Shown here piece after piece: positions 21,830 through 34,100 of a stretch of DNA of 64,000 nucleotides. Location of the stretch: the NCBI GenBank assembly GCA_008973525.1, contig WACJ01000010.1, forward strand, positions 868,001-932,000, given 5' to 3'. The stretch is from Stenopsyche tienmushanensis. Lineage: Eukaryota; Arthropoda; Insecta; Trichoptera; Stenopsychidae. How positions within the stretch are numbered: the first letter of the stretch is position 1; the number at the start of each line of letters is the position of its first letter. The notes beneath the pieces were generated by a model that ran no database searches, was not told where the DNA came from, and was given only the letters and a program-made list of their open reading frames with translations. A program made the translations under genes and the position numbers.

Positions 21830-22430
21830 AGTAAACGTAATCTCGAAAAATTCAGAATTGAAATTTTTATCTAACAGAAATTGTACCCGAAATGTGGACG
21901 CTTAGAAATAGTGGCGTAACTACTAATTGGCGAGCTTAGGCGATGCCCAGGGACAGTAACTGTCTAATCTATGTATATACATATAAACAGTACATATATG
22001 TTTTTCAAATTTTTATATTAACCTTTCCCTACCGGTGATGTATTTACTACACTTCGACTCTAATAATGGGAATATCGATATGAAATATAATAGATACGGG
22101 GTTCAAAATGTTTGTATTTTTCCATAATATAATTACGAATCACATCAAAGTATTATAGTATAAAAGTATTCATCTGCAGGGACGGTAATAAATAATTTGT
22201 CGGGGAATCGGGATTTTCAGCGACAAGTATTTTTTTCTTTTCTTAAATAAATAAAATTCTTTCGTCTTCAAGTTATTTTTTATATTATAGAAATGGACTT
22301 ATTAATAATATTTGATCAAATTTATTAATGTAATTTCTTAAACTATTGAAAATCCCGTTCCCGGGATCCCAGGAGAAATCCCGGGATCGAAATTTTGGTT
22401 CAGCATTGGATTCCCTATCTCCAATATAAC
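21830..22430 (-). mobile_element. hAT-like MITE with CCCGGGAT-rich ends, reverse copy
   Basis: This is the inverse of 25659-26290. Shared blocks include CTACCGGTGATGTATTTACT, ATATCGATATGAAATATAATAG and CATCTGCAGGGACGG, and the terminal AATCCCGGGAT-type motifs with GGATT(C)CC at the right end. The left end is diverged. No coding. hAT-like is inferred from the end style; target duplication is not resolved. Confidence 0.55.
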
Positions 22431-22603
22431 TACTATATAAAAAAATATCTATATGTAAGATAGCCAATTCATTATCTCATGAGATTCTCCGACTATTCAA
22501 ATATCTGATTAATTCGTGGGTTAATAATATTTTTATTATCTTATTTTTATAGGGACAATTTAATACCAGATTTACCGCGTGCGTCAATTCGACCAAATTT
22601 AAA

Positions 22604-23070
22604 CTCTCAAACCTCTTTTTGTGCGTCTTTTTTTTGTGCGATTTCGAAGTTATGCGGATTTTTTTTAAAGCATTTTATTGACACTGGGTATACTATTTTT
22701 TCTGAAAACGATTTTGAATCAAATCGAAAATCGCAACGAAAACTATCATACAGCGATGATAGTTTGTAATTAAAATAATTAGTATTTCTCCAGTGGATGT
22801 CTGGCATTTGATATGCCAGATGTCAGACAGCCTTAAAATTTTATCAAAAATGTTATTTTTTAGTTGCCTTATTGTTTTTCTGTTTTTTTTATTAACTTTT
22901 TTTATGCGATTTTGAATATATTTTATATAGCTATTTCGAAGTTATGCGGTTTTTAAAATCCATGGAACGCATCTTCACTTTTTCTATATAAGTCATAGCT
23001 TTTTTTGTGTGATTTATTTTTATGCGATTCTCCGCGGAACGCATCTACCGCACAAAAAAAGTTTTAAGTG
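22604..23070 (-). mobile_element. pogo/Tigger-like element, family 1, short copy
   Basis: The left end (CTCTCAAACCTCTTTTTGTGCG) and right end (GCACAAAAAAAGTTTTAAGTG followed by TA) match 7219-7885. It also shares the interior acidic-tail remnant and the GATGTCTGGCATTTGA/ATGCCAGATGTCAGACA inverted motif. The R1-related left half seen in the 7219 copy is deleted here. Non-coding. Confidence 0.6.
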
Positions 23071-23077
23071 TATCTAT

Positions 23078-23750
23078 CTAGACCGATATCCGTCAATTTG
23101 ACGGCTCGACTAACTGTATACTTACACATGAGTATTGATATTCAAGAAAAGATTCTCCAGTAACAAATATAAAACTAATTAGAACCCAAATAATTGATAA
23201 ACACCATAATTCCGCGAAGATCTTCTTTCTAATGTGTCGAACTAAATATCAACATGTTCCCTCGAGACCGTTCTGCTACAAGTTCCGAAGACAACCTAAT
23301 CGAATTGCGTTAAAGCGATAATCAAATTAAGATTCCTGAATCTGAAAGTGGATATATTATAGAATATTTTTATAGTAAAAAAGAAGATGCGAATTGTATG
23401 TCGTATCATAAAAAAGATGCATTTTTATCCAAGAAATCCAATTATTTTAAACTCAATGCCAAGGAAATAAATTTATGGAAATATTAGATTCATACGTTTT
23501 CACAACAAATTCTTCTGTATGAATAAGTTTGCCATTATATCAGAAACATGAAGGAAGGCTTATAGATAATAGCCAAGAGAATCATATGAAAATATTTCAA
23601 TTGATGAAGGATTTATTCCTTCAAAAGCATGATGTCGGTTTATACAATACAATATATGCCAAATAAACCACATATATTTAGCATTAAATATATTTTAAAT
23701 AATTTGAAATTATATGCAAGTATTGCAAGGGTGGGATGATGATACATCTA
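23078..23750 (+). pseudogene. piggyBac-like transposase remnant, second copy
   Basis: An acidic N-terminal piece (RDRSATSSEDNLIELR, then IPESESGYI) precedes NISIDEGFIPSK...CRFIQY and, after a one-base shift, MPNKPHIFSIKYI near 23655-23695. The VDE-IPF(S)KG..QYMPNKPHKxGIK pattern is the second catalytic aspartate region of piggyBac transposases, here SIDEGFIPSK. A TGA interrupts after SKA. Many stops between the parts show heavy decay. The first part duplicates 19633-19960. No intact TTAA ends were found. Confidence 0.55.
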
Positions 23751-24538
23751 GAAGGCTTTTTTCAAATAGTTCACAGCTTAAATATAAGTTTTTCACTTGC
23801 CAAAATGAAGACGATCTATCGATTTAATCGATATTTTTAATGGGTGAATTGAAATGTCTATAGGAGTGGTAGAGCAAATTGGCTTGAACGTCACGAAAAG
23901 TGAAACTCCAAGCGGCAGTTGGTTGGAAAGAGAGGAAGAATCGTTCCTTTCGTATTCTATCCGTTTCTGTCGCATATATTATAAACACGCTACAACTAGA
24001 TCAGCATTGCGCCTATTTTATTATATATTACACAAACATAGCTTCATTTTTTAGCTAAAAAATCACGTTAATAAATGATAAAAACAATGCATAAAATTAA
24101 CTTTTATTGTGGTTTAAATTTTGCACAACCAAAATGGAAAAAATATATTTGAGAAGTAAATTTATTTTATATTTGTGATGTGTTTTCTACGTCGTTGTGG
24201 GTCATTGTTGAAATCCAGACTTCGCAATTACAATGCAAAGATTTTCGTTCTTCGAGACAGAAATGCTCACAGACAGACATTAAAGTAAGGATGCATTTAG
24301 TCGAAGGGGCCGTCAGAGTCGAGAGGAAACGTAAGCAATTTTGGTTTAAGGGAGAAGAAAACAAGAAAAGGATTATGTGGGTGAAGACGAGAAATTGCTT
24401 CAAGACAATGGGGCGAAATAAGGAATACAGAAGGAAAGAAGATATAAACCCCTTTAATCCTATACCATGTTGTATTCAATTTCACCCCCGGTTCGTTCGC
24501 TTTGACATAAATATTTTTTTATCAAAATAGTTGCTTAC

Positions 24539-24659
24539 CCTGGAATGCTGCCTCGAACTGTAGTACTTCTGGTGGGTCTAGTCCATCTGCCATGGACATA
24601 AAAATCATGCCGAAAGCCAAAAAGGCCATGTAAACTAGACACACATCCTTTGCAGCCAT
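24539..24659 (-). CDS. First coding exon of an unidentified secreted or membrane protein
   Basis: The minus strand opens with ATG at 24659 and reads MAAKDVCLVYMAFLAFGMIF, then MSMADGLDPPEVLQFEAAFQ, followed by one base (G) and the donor GTAAGC at 24538. The exon is 121 bp, so the intron falls after the first base of a codon. Residues 6-22 are a hydrophobic helix; S-M-A before DG gives a plausible signal-peptidase site, leaving a mature start near DGLDPPEV. A TATAAATA motif lies about 40-47 bp upstream (24699-24706). The remaining exons must lie at lower coordinates, but I could not identify one. The family is not recognised. Signal peptide, good donor and locally higher GC together make this the most credible host coding in the window. 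Confidence 0.6.
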
Positions 24660-25110
24660 TGTTAAATTGTGGAAACGACTACTCTAAGGACACTCACTGC
24701 ACATATTTATACGAATATCAAGCACAATTCGACTTATTTTATATTTATATTTAACACATGCATTGACGATTAACCCATTAAGAGGATGCACTTTGGAAAA
24801 ACATCATCAATATCAATACACTGCGCTTAATTCTCACGACTAATCTTCGTACGAAAAATACACGCCATATCCTCTAGGAGAGCGATCGAAAAAATTCGCC
24901 ATAAAGTCTGACGGACAAAAAAAACACTTCATGAATGTGAGGTCGAATAATAGCCGAAAAAACTGATGTATCCCCTCGAACGAATTTTGTCTGACTGACC
25001 ATAACCAGTCTGTTCACTCAGGATAATGCTTCGGCAAAAAAAGATTCCTTGAAACTTGAGTCATTATCCAGGCTAAAGTTTCGAATCGGCCCACTGGAGC
25101 TTGATAAACT
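24660..25110 (-). promoter_or_regulatory. Probable 5' UTR/promoter region of the 24539-24659 exon
   Basis: Upstream of the ATG, the minus strand holds TATAAATA at 24706-24699. Farther up, GGTCAGTCAGAC near 24998 resembles an arthropod initiator (TCAGTC). Both cannot be the main start, and no downstream promoter element is obvious. The block is GC-richer than the flanking repeats and lacks transposon sequence. Assignment is inference. Confidence 0.3.
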
Positions 25111-25448
25111 GAAACAAAAAAAATGATAATGCGTTAAAAATACGAAATATGCTTTGGGAAACTTCTTATAACTTTAACACGTGTGTAAGAGTAATTTTGC
25201 GCCACATGTGACGCCCATGAAAATTCAGAATTTCGTTCATATTCGCAAATATTTTTTTCATCAGAAACACAAAAAAAAACAACAAATTTACAAAATCAAC
25301 ACCATTTTACAATCATTTATTTTTTTTAAATATAATTCTTCAGGCAATTTAATCAGCTTAGCGATTTCATCGCTTATTTAAATACTCATTTTGCATATTG
25401 TTTCGTCGTTATTAACAAAACTTACAAATTTAACACTGTCATATTTAG

Positions 25449-26490
25449 CCTGTATGGTAGGATGATCGCGTATTTGCGAGCGAATTCCATTGATTCAGAA
25501 AAAGCACTCTTGTACGTTGAGCTCGGAGAGAGACAGAAACAGAGTTCATTAACTGTGCATATGAGACAGAGACGGAGAGCTTTCTGCGTTCATAGCACGA
25601 TTATATACACTGTTAACCCAAATACATCAACTAAAAATGATGTGTAATATAATTAAGAAATCCAATCCCGATCCCGATGTTTCGGGATTAAGACCGGGAT
25701 TTATAGTAATTTAAGAAATTATATTGATCAAAAATTGCTAATAAGTCTATTTGTTTAATATAAAAAATAATTTAAAGGCGAAAGAATTTTATTTATTCAA
25801 GAAAAGATAAATATACAATTCAAACATAGATTTTGTCAGATATTTTGTCATGAATGCGACTGATAAAATTCCTATCTGCTGAGACACGGACTAAAACTCG
25901 CAAAATTCCCGATTTCCTGACAAATTATTTATTTCCGTCGCTGCAGATGAATACTTACATACTATAATACTTTGATGTGATTTGTAATTATATTACGAAG
26001 GAATACAAAAATTCTGAACCCCGTATCTACTATATTTCATATCGATATTCTCATTATTAGAGTCGAGGTGAAGTAAATACATCACCGGTAGGGAAAGGTT
26101 AATATAACAATTTGAAAAACATATTGTACTGGAAATGTCTCGATTTAGTAGCCTTCATCGTGCCGGTGAGGTGTACGATTTCTGTTGGATAAAAATTTCA
26201 ATCCCGATATTTTCGAGATTACGTTTACTAATCCCGGGATTAATGAGCACCTAATACTGTCCGCGATCCCAGGATCTCGGAATTGGATTCCTTAGCTCCG
26301 ACTATCAAATTTGGGCTCCATGAGAAACAACACCGATTAACATTGAGCGGTGAGAATGTTAAATACAAGCTTCATACACGCTGCGACGATCCTGACAGAT
26401 AAGTGGATTTGTACGGATGATAAGTGACGGACAAGCAAATATAGCATTTAAGGCTATGAAGACTTTAAATTTACTCACTACTTAAAAGGG
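25449..26490 (+). mobile_element. piggyBac-type MITE split by a hAT-like MITE
   Basis: The left end CCTGTATGGTAGGATGATCG follows TTAG (a one-base change from TTAA). The right end CTTAAAAGGG is followed by TTAA (26491-26494). Family blocks occur on both sides: GTATTTGCGAGCGAATTCCA, GACGGAGAG and GTTAACCCAAAT at left; AATACAAGCTTCATACACGC and GATAAGTGGATTTGTACGG at right. The middle is replaced by the insertion at 25659-26290, with about 80 bp of family sequence missing at the junction. Confidence 0.65.
25659..26290 (+). mobile_element. hAT-like MITE with CCCGGGAT-rich ends, forward copy
   Basis: The ends AATCCAATCCCGATCCCG and (reversed) AATCCAATTCCGAGATCC form inverted repeats, with subterminal CGGGATT motifs on both sides. 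The interior matches 21830-22430 in opposite orientation. It interrupts the piggyBac-type MITE, so it is the younger of the two. No coding. Confidence 0.6.
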
Positions 26491-26499
26491 TTAATACTA

Positions 26500-27460
26500 A
26501 TCGTTTCTAAGAATAATAAATCTTGTTGTCAACAATATCAATATCATCATCACATACACAATAATTAATATTTTCGCATAGTTATCATATTTTAAGATGA
26601 TTAAATGACATAAATTATACAAAAGATGAGAAATTTATTAATGGATTGATTTATGAGAAAACGCGTTGCGCAACAGTGGATGTTACTTTTCGCCTTTTTT
26701 CTTCAGTCGCATTATCAAGAAGCTTTCTATCCGATGAAATAAATGTAGAAAAACAAGACACTCCATTTGTATTTTTAAATATCACTAATAAATTTGTATA
26801 GCGAAATTCCGGTTTATATTTGAATTGACCTCATGCGTATATAAAATATTCGAATATTGTACCAATTTCATATTCATTATTCGAATAATTGATTTTACGA
26901 ATATTTGAGACCCCCAATCCGAATGTTACAAAGACAATTACGTGATATCAATCAAACTATCGGAGTTCAAAATAATTTAACAACGCGATGAGGAAATTAA
27001 TTGCATGTAGGATACAAACAAAAAAATAAATTGGGAATTAATAATATTTAATAATAAAATAAGCCTCTGTTAAATTTGCAATTACGAAAGATTTAATTAA
27101 CTTGCTGAAATACATAAATTACAAAATGCACTAATTAATTGCAAGCAATTTTAATGCATTATATTTAAATTTGCAAATAAGCAAATTGATTAAATGCAAT
27201 TTTGTATGGAAAAACGGGAAATAATTGGGGGTTGAACTTTGAATAATACAATATTTTAGTTACAAATAAATATTTTCTTAAAACTATGTCATTTAATTCG
27301 ACATGTTAATTCTGTACTTTTTTTGCAAAATCTGCTACATTCTTCCAGGTTCCCGGCTTGGTTCATATTACCTTAATTTGCCATATGGCAAAGCTAATTT
27401 ACTGTCTTTATAGATTTTGTATGTAAATATGTTTTATTTCAACACTATCATCATAGTGCA
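26500..27460. other. AT-rich DNA with one dispersed repeat
   Basis: About 26646-26770 (GAAAACGCGTTGCGCAACAG ... TTTCTATCCGATGAAATAAA) is an inverted copy of about 15527-15655. The rest shows nothing recognisable. Confidence 0.4.
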
Positions 27461-27469
27461 GCCAAATAC

Positions 27470-28200
27470 AGTCCATTGCAGATTTGAGTCTTCTTCTATA
27501 TCCATTCATGGAAAAGGGTCACATCTATTTCGTCTATTAGGTAAAGCGAAAAGTAATCAAAAATGAATGCATTGCTATTTTTTTTACGTCTTAACTTATG
27601 CTTTAACAATCTAAAAATGTAGTAATCCGATGGCTGGATATCTGGTGAATGAACTGGATGAGTTAGAATTTATAATCCAAGCTTCCTTATTTATTCCTGA
27701 GCTATTTCTGCAGCATGCGATCTCGCTTTATCATGAAGAAGAATCCTTTATATGAGTTATTGTTGCATTCTTTTAAATTGTTTACAATAAACGATCACTG
27801 TAACGATGAGCAACGACTGAGCAATTTATAATAAATAACTCCAGAAAAATATCACCACACACAAACAAGAACAACTTTATTGTTACTGTTGATTGAAAGA
27901 TTGAAACAGTTATCTGTCAGGAAGAAAGCCATTGTTTTTTCATACAGGATTATTGTATAGTACCCACTTCTCATCTCCAGTTACAACTTGTCACAAAAAC
28001 GGATCTTCTTCGTGTAGAGACAGAAGATATGCACAGATTGTAAATGTAGATTATGAATACAACCAATCTTCAACGATAATTTTTCGATTGTTTGACGAGG
28101 ATTTGATTCCACCACCGACTTTAGGATATCATCATTTCATTGTTGGGGTTGTTATTTTAGAGCGACGTTCTTGAGTTCCCTATTTCCATTTTTAAGCTGT
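27470..28200 (-). pseudogene. mariner transposase relic (copy A)
   Basis: On the minus strand three mariner blocks appear in order. VVTGDEKWVLYNNPV carries the first catalytic aspartate (near 27985). LLHDKARSHAAEIAQE carries the second. HSPDIQPSDYYIFRLLKHKL carries the third (near 27625). The second and third aspartates are separated by 34 residues, defining the DD34D mariner type. The (V/L)ESNPRQTIEKLS helix-turn-helix piece lies upstream near 28090. Frameshifts and stops separate all blocks. The C-terminal end (FHEWI, near 27505) is followed by a stop. No inverted ends were found. A dead mariner. Confidence 0.75.
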
Positions 28201-28264
28201 TTAAACCAACGATGATACTTGTTTAATTCCAGAATATTCCCGTAAGTATCAATGACTTTTTTAG

Positions 28265-28640
28265 TGATCGTTTGTCTTCATCATATGTGGATAATACTTG
28301 TGTTCTGGCGTGTTTCTTGACTATCATGACAGTCTGGCGACTGAGTGCTTTTGGATTTAAAAGGGGAGGTGGTTGAAATACAGTGAAAATTCAATATAAT
28401 TGAATCATACTGTCAAAGCACTTTTTTTAAAATCTTATATAAATTAGTAAAATAAACAATCAGTTTTAATTGTTGCTAAATTATTCTCTGCTTGTTAATA
28501 TAGTACCAATCTGGTCTAAACTTGCTGACAACTCTCAGTCACCAGACTGTCATAATGATAGTCCAGAACATAGCTATTAAATGATCCACATATGTTAGAA
28601 GACCCTCAATTTATACTGCCAGCTCCTCAGTCTATTATAA
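28265..28640. mobile_element. Complete-looking copy of the long-inverted-repeat MITE family
   Basis: The left half (CATATGTGGATAATACTTGT, GTTCTGGCGTGTTTCTTGAC, GACAGTCTGGCGACTGAGTG) and right half (CAGTCACCAGACTGTCATAA, GTCCAGAACATAGCTATTAA, ATACTGCCAGCTCCTCAGTC) are inverse to each other over roughly 130-150 bp per arm, with a short middle. The left outer end is eroded. It lies directly next to the mariner relic. No coding. Confidence 0.6.
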
Positions 28641-28999
28641 TAAATCATCTTTCATCATATATCAAAGCTAAAAATATTACTTAAGCCAAATGTTTGTATG
28701 CTTATACTGAAACAAAAATTTACATGAAATACGTAGTATATGAAATTTTTTGTCTTTTACAAATAAGTATATACCTCATGAACATCTTCTGGCTGGGCTT
28801 GAGTATTATAATAATTCATTTTGTACGGCATATTTTCTTTAATAGTACGAAAGTGCTTCTCGTTATTAATTTCATTCAAACCACAAAGTTAGGGTCGATC
28901 CTCCTGGGGCGCAAATACAGTATATACTTTAATATAAACCATGTCTTGAAGAACAATCTAAACATTTAAAAATTCAAGGCTCAAATTGTCGTGCAGAAA

Positions 29000-29980
29000 A
29001 TTAAATTTTTATCCATGAATTTCGGGAAAAAAACTGATTCATGTGGATTTTATTACGTTTGTCATTCTTATATCCAATATTTTAAATTGTTGAATTAAAT
29101 AGGCAATTTTTCCAATAATTGTCTAATTAATCGATTTGAAATGCATGTCCACGATTGGCAAACATGCAGACCTCGCCGATAATAGAAGCACGTTAAAAAG
29201 GATAACAGTAAATTTTCCATTTGTGTACATTATTTTGATTTACATCCCGACCTTATATATTGTTAATCCCAAGGACTTCCGCAAACGTGATTTATTCTTA
29301 ATTAAAAAAAGAGGATTCATTTTTGAATAAATACACTCGTAAATAATCCGACCGCAACAAATCCAACCTTCTCGCTATGGACCGAAGGCTTTATGTTCTC
29401 CCCCAGTTCAAATATTTTGGGTACAGACGAAAAATCGGTAATTAATTAATATCAGAGGCTACATCATTTTTTTATTTTACTTTTTGGTCCACAAATACCA
29501 TTTTTCGTTGTTGAACAACGTTGTTTTCTATGCCACTAGGATTGACGCAAAAAATCTGCACAACTGACTTGTTTAGATACACACATAAAGCTGGCCTTAT
29601 TTTTTTGTTCGAAATAAATACCTTAAAAGGAAAGTTTTTAGTGCTGCCACAAAAAGGCTTTCCATTTTTTGCTCTTATCCTCTATTTAATTATGTATTTC
29701 GCCTCCTCTCTTGGTTATTTTAGTACGTAAATTTCATATTAATACAACATGAAATTTATGATTTCTCCACAATAAAGTTGTTGAAGTTTTCAGTCAAGAA
29801 ACATTTGAGAGGATGAAATGAAGCTTGAGTTGGATGAGATTCAATATTATACATATTTATACCCATATAACGGGATAAGGTGATCAAAGAAGAAAGAAAA
29901 GTGGTTAAATCGAGCAAAACAACAATAAAAAATTTAGTTTGAATCGATCAATGAGTGTTGGATGGTCTGTCGAACATATG
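29000..29980. other. Unique DNA, nothing recognised
   Basis: Frames of 64 and 69 codons occur on the plus strand without domains or splice context. No transposon ends were found until the mariner at 29989. Confidence 0.35.
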
Positions 29981-29988
29981 AACATATA

Positions 29989-30864
29989 TCGGGTCAGTCC
30001 AAAAGTTCGTGCGCATTTTTTTATTTAAAAAAATAGAACACCACTTGCATTATTGCATAAATAGGTAATTTTGACATTTCTGATAATATTTGATCGACGA
30101 CGATACTGTCAAGATCATGTTAGATCAAAATTATTTTTTGTCAACATCGAAGATTACGGAAAGACTTGATTCAGCTCAATAAACTATTTTGGATCAAATT
30201 CGGAAACTTGAATTGGTGTAGAAATATTCGAGATGGGTGCCACATGAGTTAAGTAAGAAGATCGAGTCCTCGTATGCACATCTCTGCTTGCACGGAACAA
30301 AATCGAATCATTCTTGGATCGGATGATAACTTGGGATGAAAAATAGATTACCTATGAAAACATCGCAAGGAAAAGGGCATATTGTGAATCCAGAAAAGCT
30401 GCCTCCTCCACTTCTAAACTGAAGTTGAGCCTGAGTAAGAGAATGTTGTGTATATAGTGAAACATTCGAGAACCAATACATTTTGAGCTGTTGAAACCGA
30501 ACGAAAAGCTAAATTCGGAAATGTCAGCAATCGGATAATTTAAAAGCAACACTCCAAGAAAAGAGCTCGGCGATGTTCAATAAGAAGGACATCATACTGC
30601 TTCATGATCCAAGCCACATATTGCTTTGGGGACTCTTCAAAAACTCGCAAAACTAGGCTGAGAAATTCTGCTGCATTCACCATACTATTTGGACCTATTT
30701 CTGTCTTTATAAATAAATTTGCAGGACAAAAATTCAAAAACGAAGAAGATATCAGATATAAAAAATTATGGAAATTACATTTTTAAATAAAGTTAATTCA
30801 ATTTATGAAAAATGAACTATTTTGTTCTATTCAAAAAACGGACAGAACTTTCCGGTAGACCAAA
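29989..30864 (+). mobile_element. Decayed mariner element with both ends (copy B)
   Basis: TA lies at 29987-29988 and 30865-30866. The ends TCGGGTCAGTCCAAAAGTTC and (reversed) TTTGGTCTACCGGAAAGTTC align as mariner inverted repeats. Inside, on the plus strand: SRWVPHELS (the mariner WVPHEL motif, about 30230), MITWDEKxITYENIARKRAY (first aspartate, about 30335), HFELLKPNEKLNSEMS (about 30478), then HDPS...PHIALGTLQKLAKLG (about 30600) and a degraded third block. At 876 bp it is far below the roughly 1.3 kb of a full mariner. Frameshifts, stops and a damaged third aspartate block make it inactive. Confidence 0.8.
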
Positions 30865-31128
30865 TATTATGTCCTGGAAGCGACTTTATTTATTAAACTT
30901 TAATTTAAACATTGTTGCTAAATCTTGGCGCTATTTGCAGATGGAAAATATTTGAATCAAAGCGTTAAACGAAAATATTTAGCAAATCTGAAGAGACTTT
31001 TTTAAAACATATTTTAATATTTGATTTTTTTAAACTAGTACAAATATCGATATAGCAATTCAGATCATGATTATATCATGAATACAAAATTTTTGCATTT
31101 TTTACACCTTTAAAATATTGGATTGCAT

Positions 31129-34100
31129 AATACACTGAGAGCTAGCAGCATAAATTGAGAGTCATATAACATATGTGGATAATTTAATAATTGTGTTCTG
31201 GCGTGTTTCTGGATTATGATTATGACAGTCTGGCGACTGAGTGCCGTTGAGTTTGGGAGATGAAGGGGTTGAAATCGAATGAAAATTCAACATATTTAAG
31301 TCACACAGTCAAAGTAGTTTTTTTTACTTTTCTATAAATCGGTAAAATAAACAATCATTTATAAGTATTGCCAGACTATGAACGTTCGGGTTCAAATTTA
31401 GATTGTGGAATAGATGTTCACCCCAGCAACAAATTTATGGTATCGGAAATCCATCCAGAATTACACTGATTTCCTGGATCCGAAAAAGTAAATACTGAGA
31501 CTATTAATAAAGCCGTCCAGGGATGCCCTTGAGTGACTGATTCAGAAACAATAATCAAAATATCATATTACCAGAATGAGACATCGATTTTTCCAATTGG
31601 TTCTATGTTGATTGTGAATTAATATGCTTATATTTAGCATAGATTTCAACCATACAAATGTTACCCCAAATTTTGCAATTTTGCACTGAAAATACGACGC
31701 AAAAATATGGCAAACTATAACAGGCAATTTTTGGAAACGCGCAAAATAAAAAATCTTCATAAAATATAAACCAATTTCGTTCATTGTATAGATGTAATGT
31801 ATGCAAAAACTAAGACAAAAAGTATCAAATACACAATTATAATTATTTCAGGGTTTATATATCGTTACGCCGCACTTTTGGCGAATCTTTTATACAACGA
31901 TATAACTCTGCTTGGTGCTCAAATGGTTAAAGCATTGTTGGATGAAATTTTTTATACTCCAAATTAAATTGTGTATTTTTTAAGCACAAGAAAACGTATA
32001 TTACATCTTAAGAATTAGGAGATATTTTATCTGGGTATGCTATATTACAGCGAAAATTTAGCTGATGTATATTCTGGCCCATTGAGAGTTAATTCTATTT
32101 TTGAACACACGGTTCTGCTGTAGGAAAACGCACAATGTTTTAAGTTATAGAGTTGAGTAAGCGAATCGTTAAAAAAACGTGTTGTGTAGAATCACTTTTT
32201 TAACAATCGCCATAGAAAAATATATAAGAGGAGGTGTTTATTTTAGGGAGGATATTCTCGAGGCTATATATATTCATGAAAAGGATTCGCGAGGCGGAAA
32301 ATGTCGGTGGAATTCCTGCAAAGACCCGATTTGGGAAATCCCACCCTGCATGCCGCCATATCAATTTACGTAGGCCGCCAACATAAGCCTCATTGCCGAT
32401 TCAGGAAAAATCACTGCGGATGAGCCGGAGGATCAGCAGATCGACGGATGTTGACGCGGGACACTTGTTAGCGCCGCTTTGATTGCAACCCACCACCCCA
32501 CCTGCTCCGTAATGGGTACAAGTTGCTTAATTTGGGGGCTGCCAGCGGCACCATTCTGCGCTAATCGCGACCAAATGGCCAATTTTGCTTGTTGAATTTT
32601 TAATTCTCACTCTTCCGCCGGGTCCCTTGATGGGAGATGTTTCACTTAGCGACCGCCATATGCTGCTAATGTCACATAATACCGCCACTAAACAATAAAC
32701 ATGTACCAAAATACCACGACGTTGCTCTTATACGTGCCTATCGCATTTATATTCAACGTTATACGAGGACATAAATTAAGGCATACCCTCATATAAATCT
32801 CCCATAGTAAAAATACGGTTTTACCATTAACATATTTAAATATCTCTATAGTTACTGTACGTAGGGCTTGGTATCAAATTAATTCTATTAACCAGCAAAT
32901 ACTCTTAAAATTCAAACACAATTCGAATAAAAACAGCATGTTGAAATACAAACGCCCAGCAGAAAATAAGAGTGCGGATCGATAACCTTGGTTGCGGAAA
33001 GATACATTCTTCCCGCCGGCATCCCTTAAGATCGCATTTGAAGCCTCTCTCTTGCTTTATGAAGATAATAACGATCTCGGCCAAGAATATCAACATTCCA
33101 ACACAATTTTATCAAATATTCCTCTTTTTCAGACTCTCCGCGATTCGATAGCAAACGAACCCGCGTGCGACCATTCATCTTGTTACGGAGTATAGATTTA
33201 CTCGCTCTTACGCGAAAAATTAAGGGCCGTACGAGCTGCCAAGACGAACAGCGCACCACTCCAGAAATGGTGAATATAAACCCCGAAATGGTATCGAATG
33301 ACCGTCGACGATATTTCGTACGTCATTTAGTCCGAGCCATATATGTAAGTTAGTCTCTGATCCATGATTATATAGATCATATAAAATGTCGCAAAAAACC
33401 CTAAACGAGAACGAGTAGCCACAAGTTCTGTGGGTGTCCAATCGGTCCGATTTTCAGATCGCTGATAAGACGAATGAGTGCCCCGTGATCGGACGCCATA
33501 ACTGAATATGTCTTCAGAATGATTACAAACTCTCATTACAAAACGAAGTTGTCCGAAAAAGATAGATAGAGATAAGAAAAAGCCATCCCTTTATTACGGC
33601 CCTGGTAAGATGAACCCACTCTCTGTTGCTTGTAGGTTATTTTGAGTTTTTGCTGTTTTTCTATATGAAAACTTCGCTTCACTTTTAACCTCATTGTTTA
33701 AAAATTGACGCCGTATCAAGATTGTTAAATAAATATTTTTAAATTATTTTCATATTTTCGGAGGCCCTTCTTTTTGGCATCATCTGCTGAGAGATAAACA
33801 GCAATGGGTAAATAAGAATCGTCTCCCCCTCGAAAGATTGAATTTCGTCATCAACCGGAGCATGTCTAGTGGCGGATCCTCATGCTACTGAGGTTCGATC
33901 TCTCAAATTTATGAATAATATGCTATACATGTAATTAGAAATATTAATAAACTCAAATCCATTTTTATTTTCATATGATACGAATAATATTAACTATACT
34001 ACAGAATGTGGATCGATTAAATTAATTCGTCAAACTCAAAGACCAAGAATGAAATATGTATAGGGATCAAATTATCAAAGGCAGAGTAAGGAAGATATTA

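Noticed and set aside
33840..33910. tRNA-like arm (GAGGTTCGATCTCTC)
   Set aside because: No matching acceptor stem, D arm or anticodon arm at the right distances.
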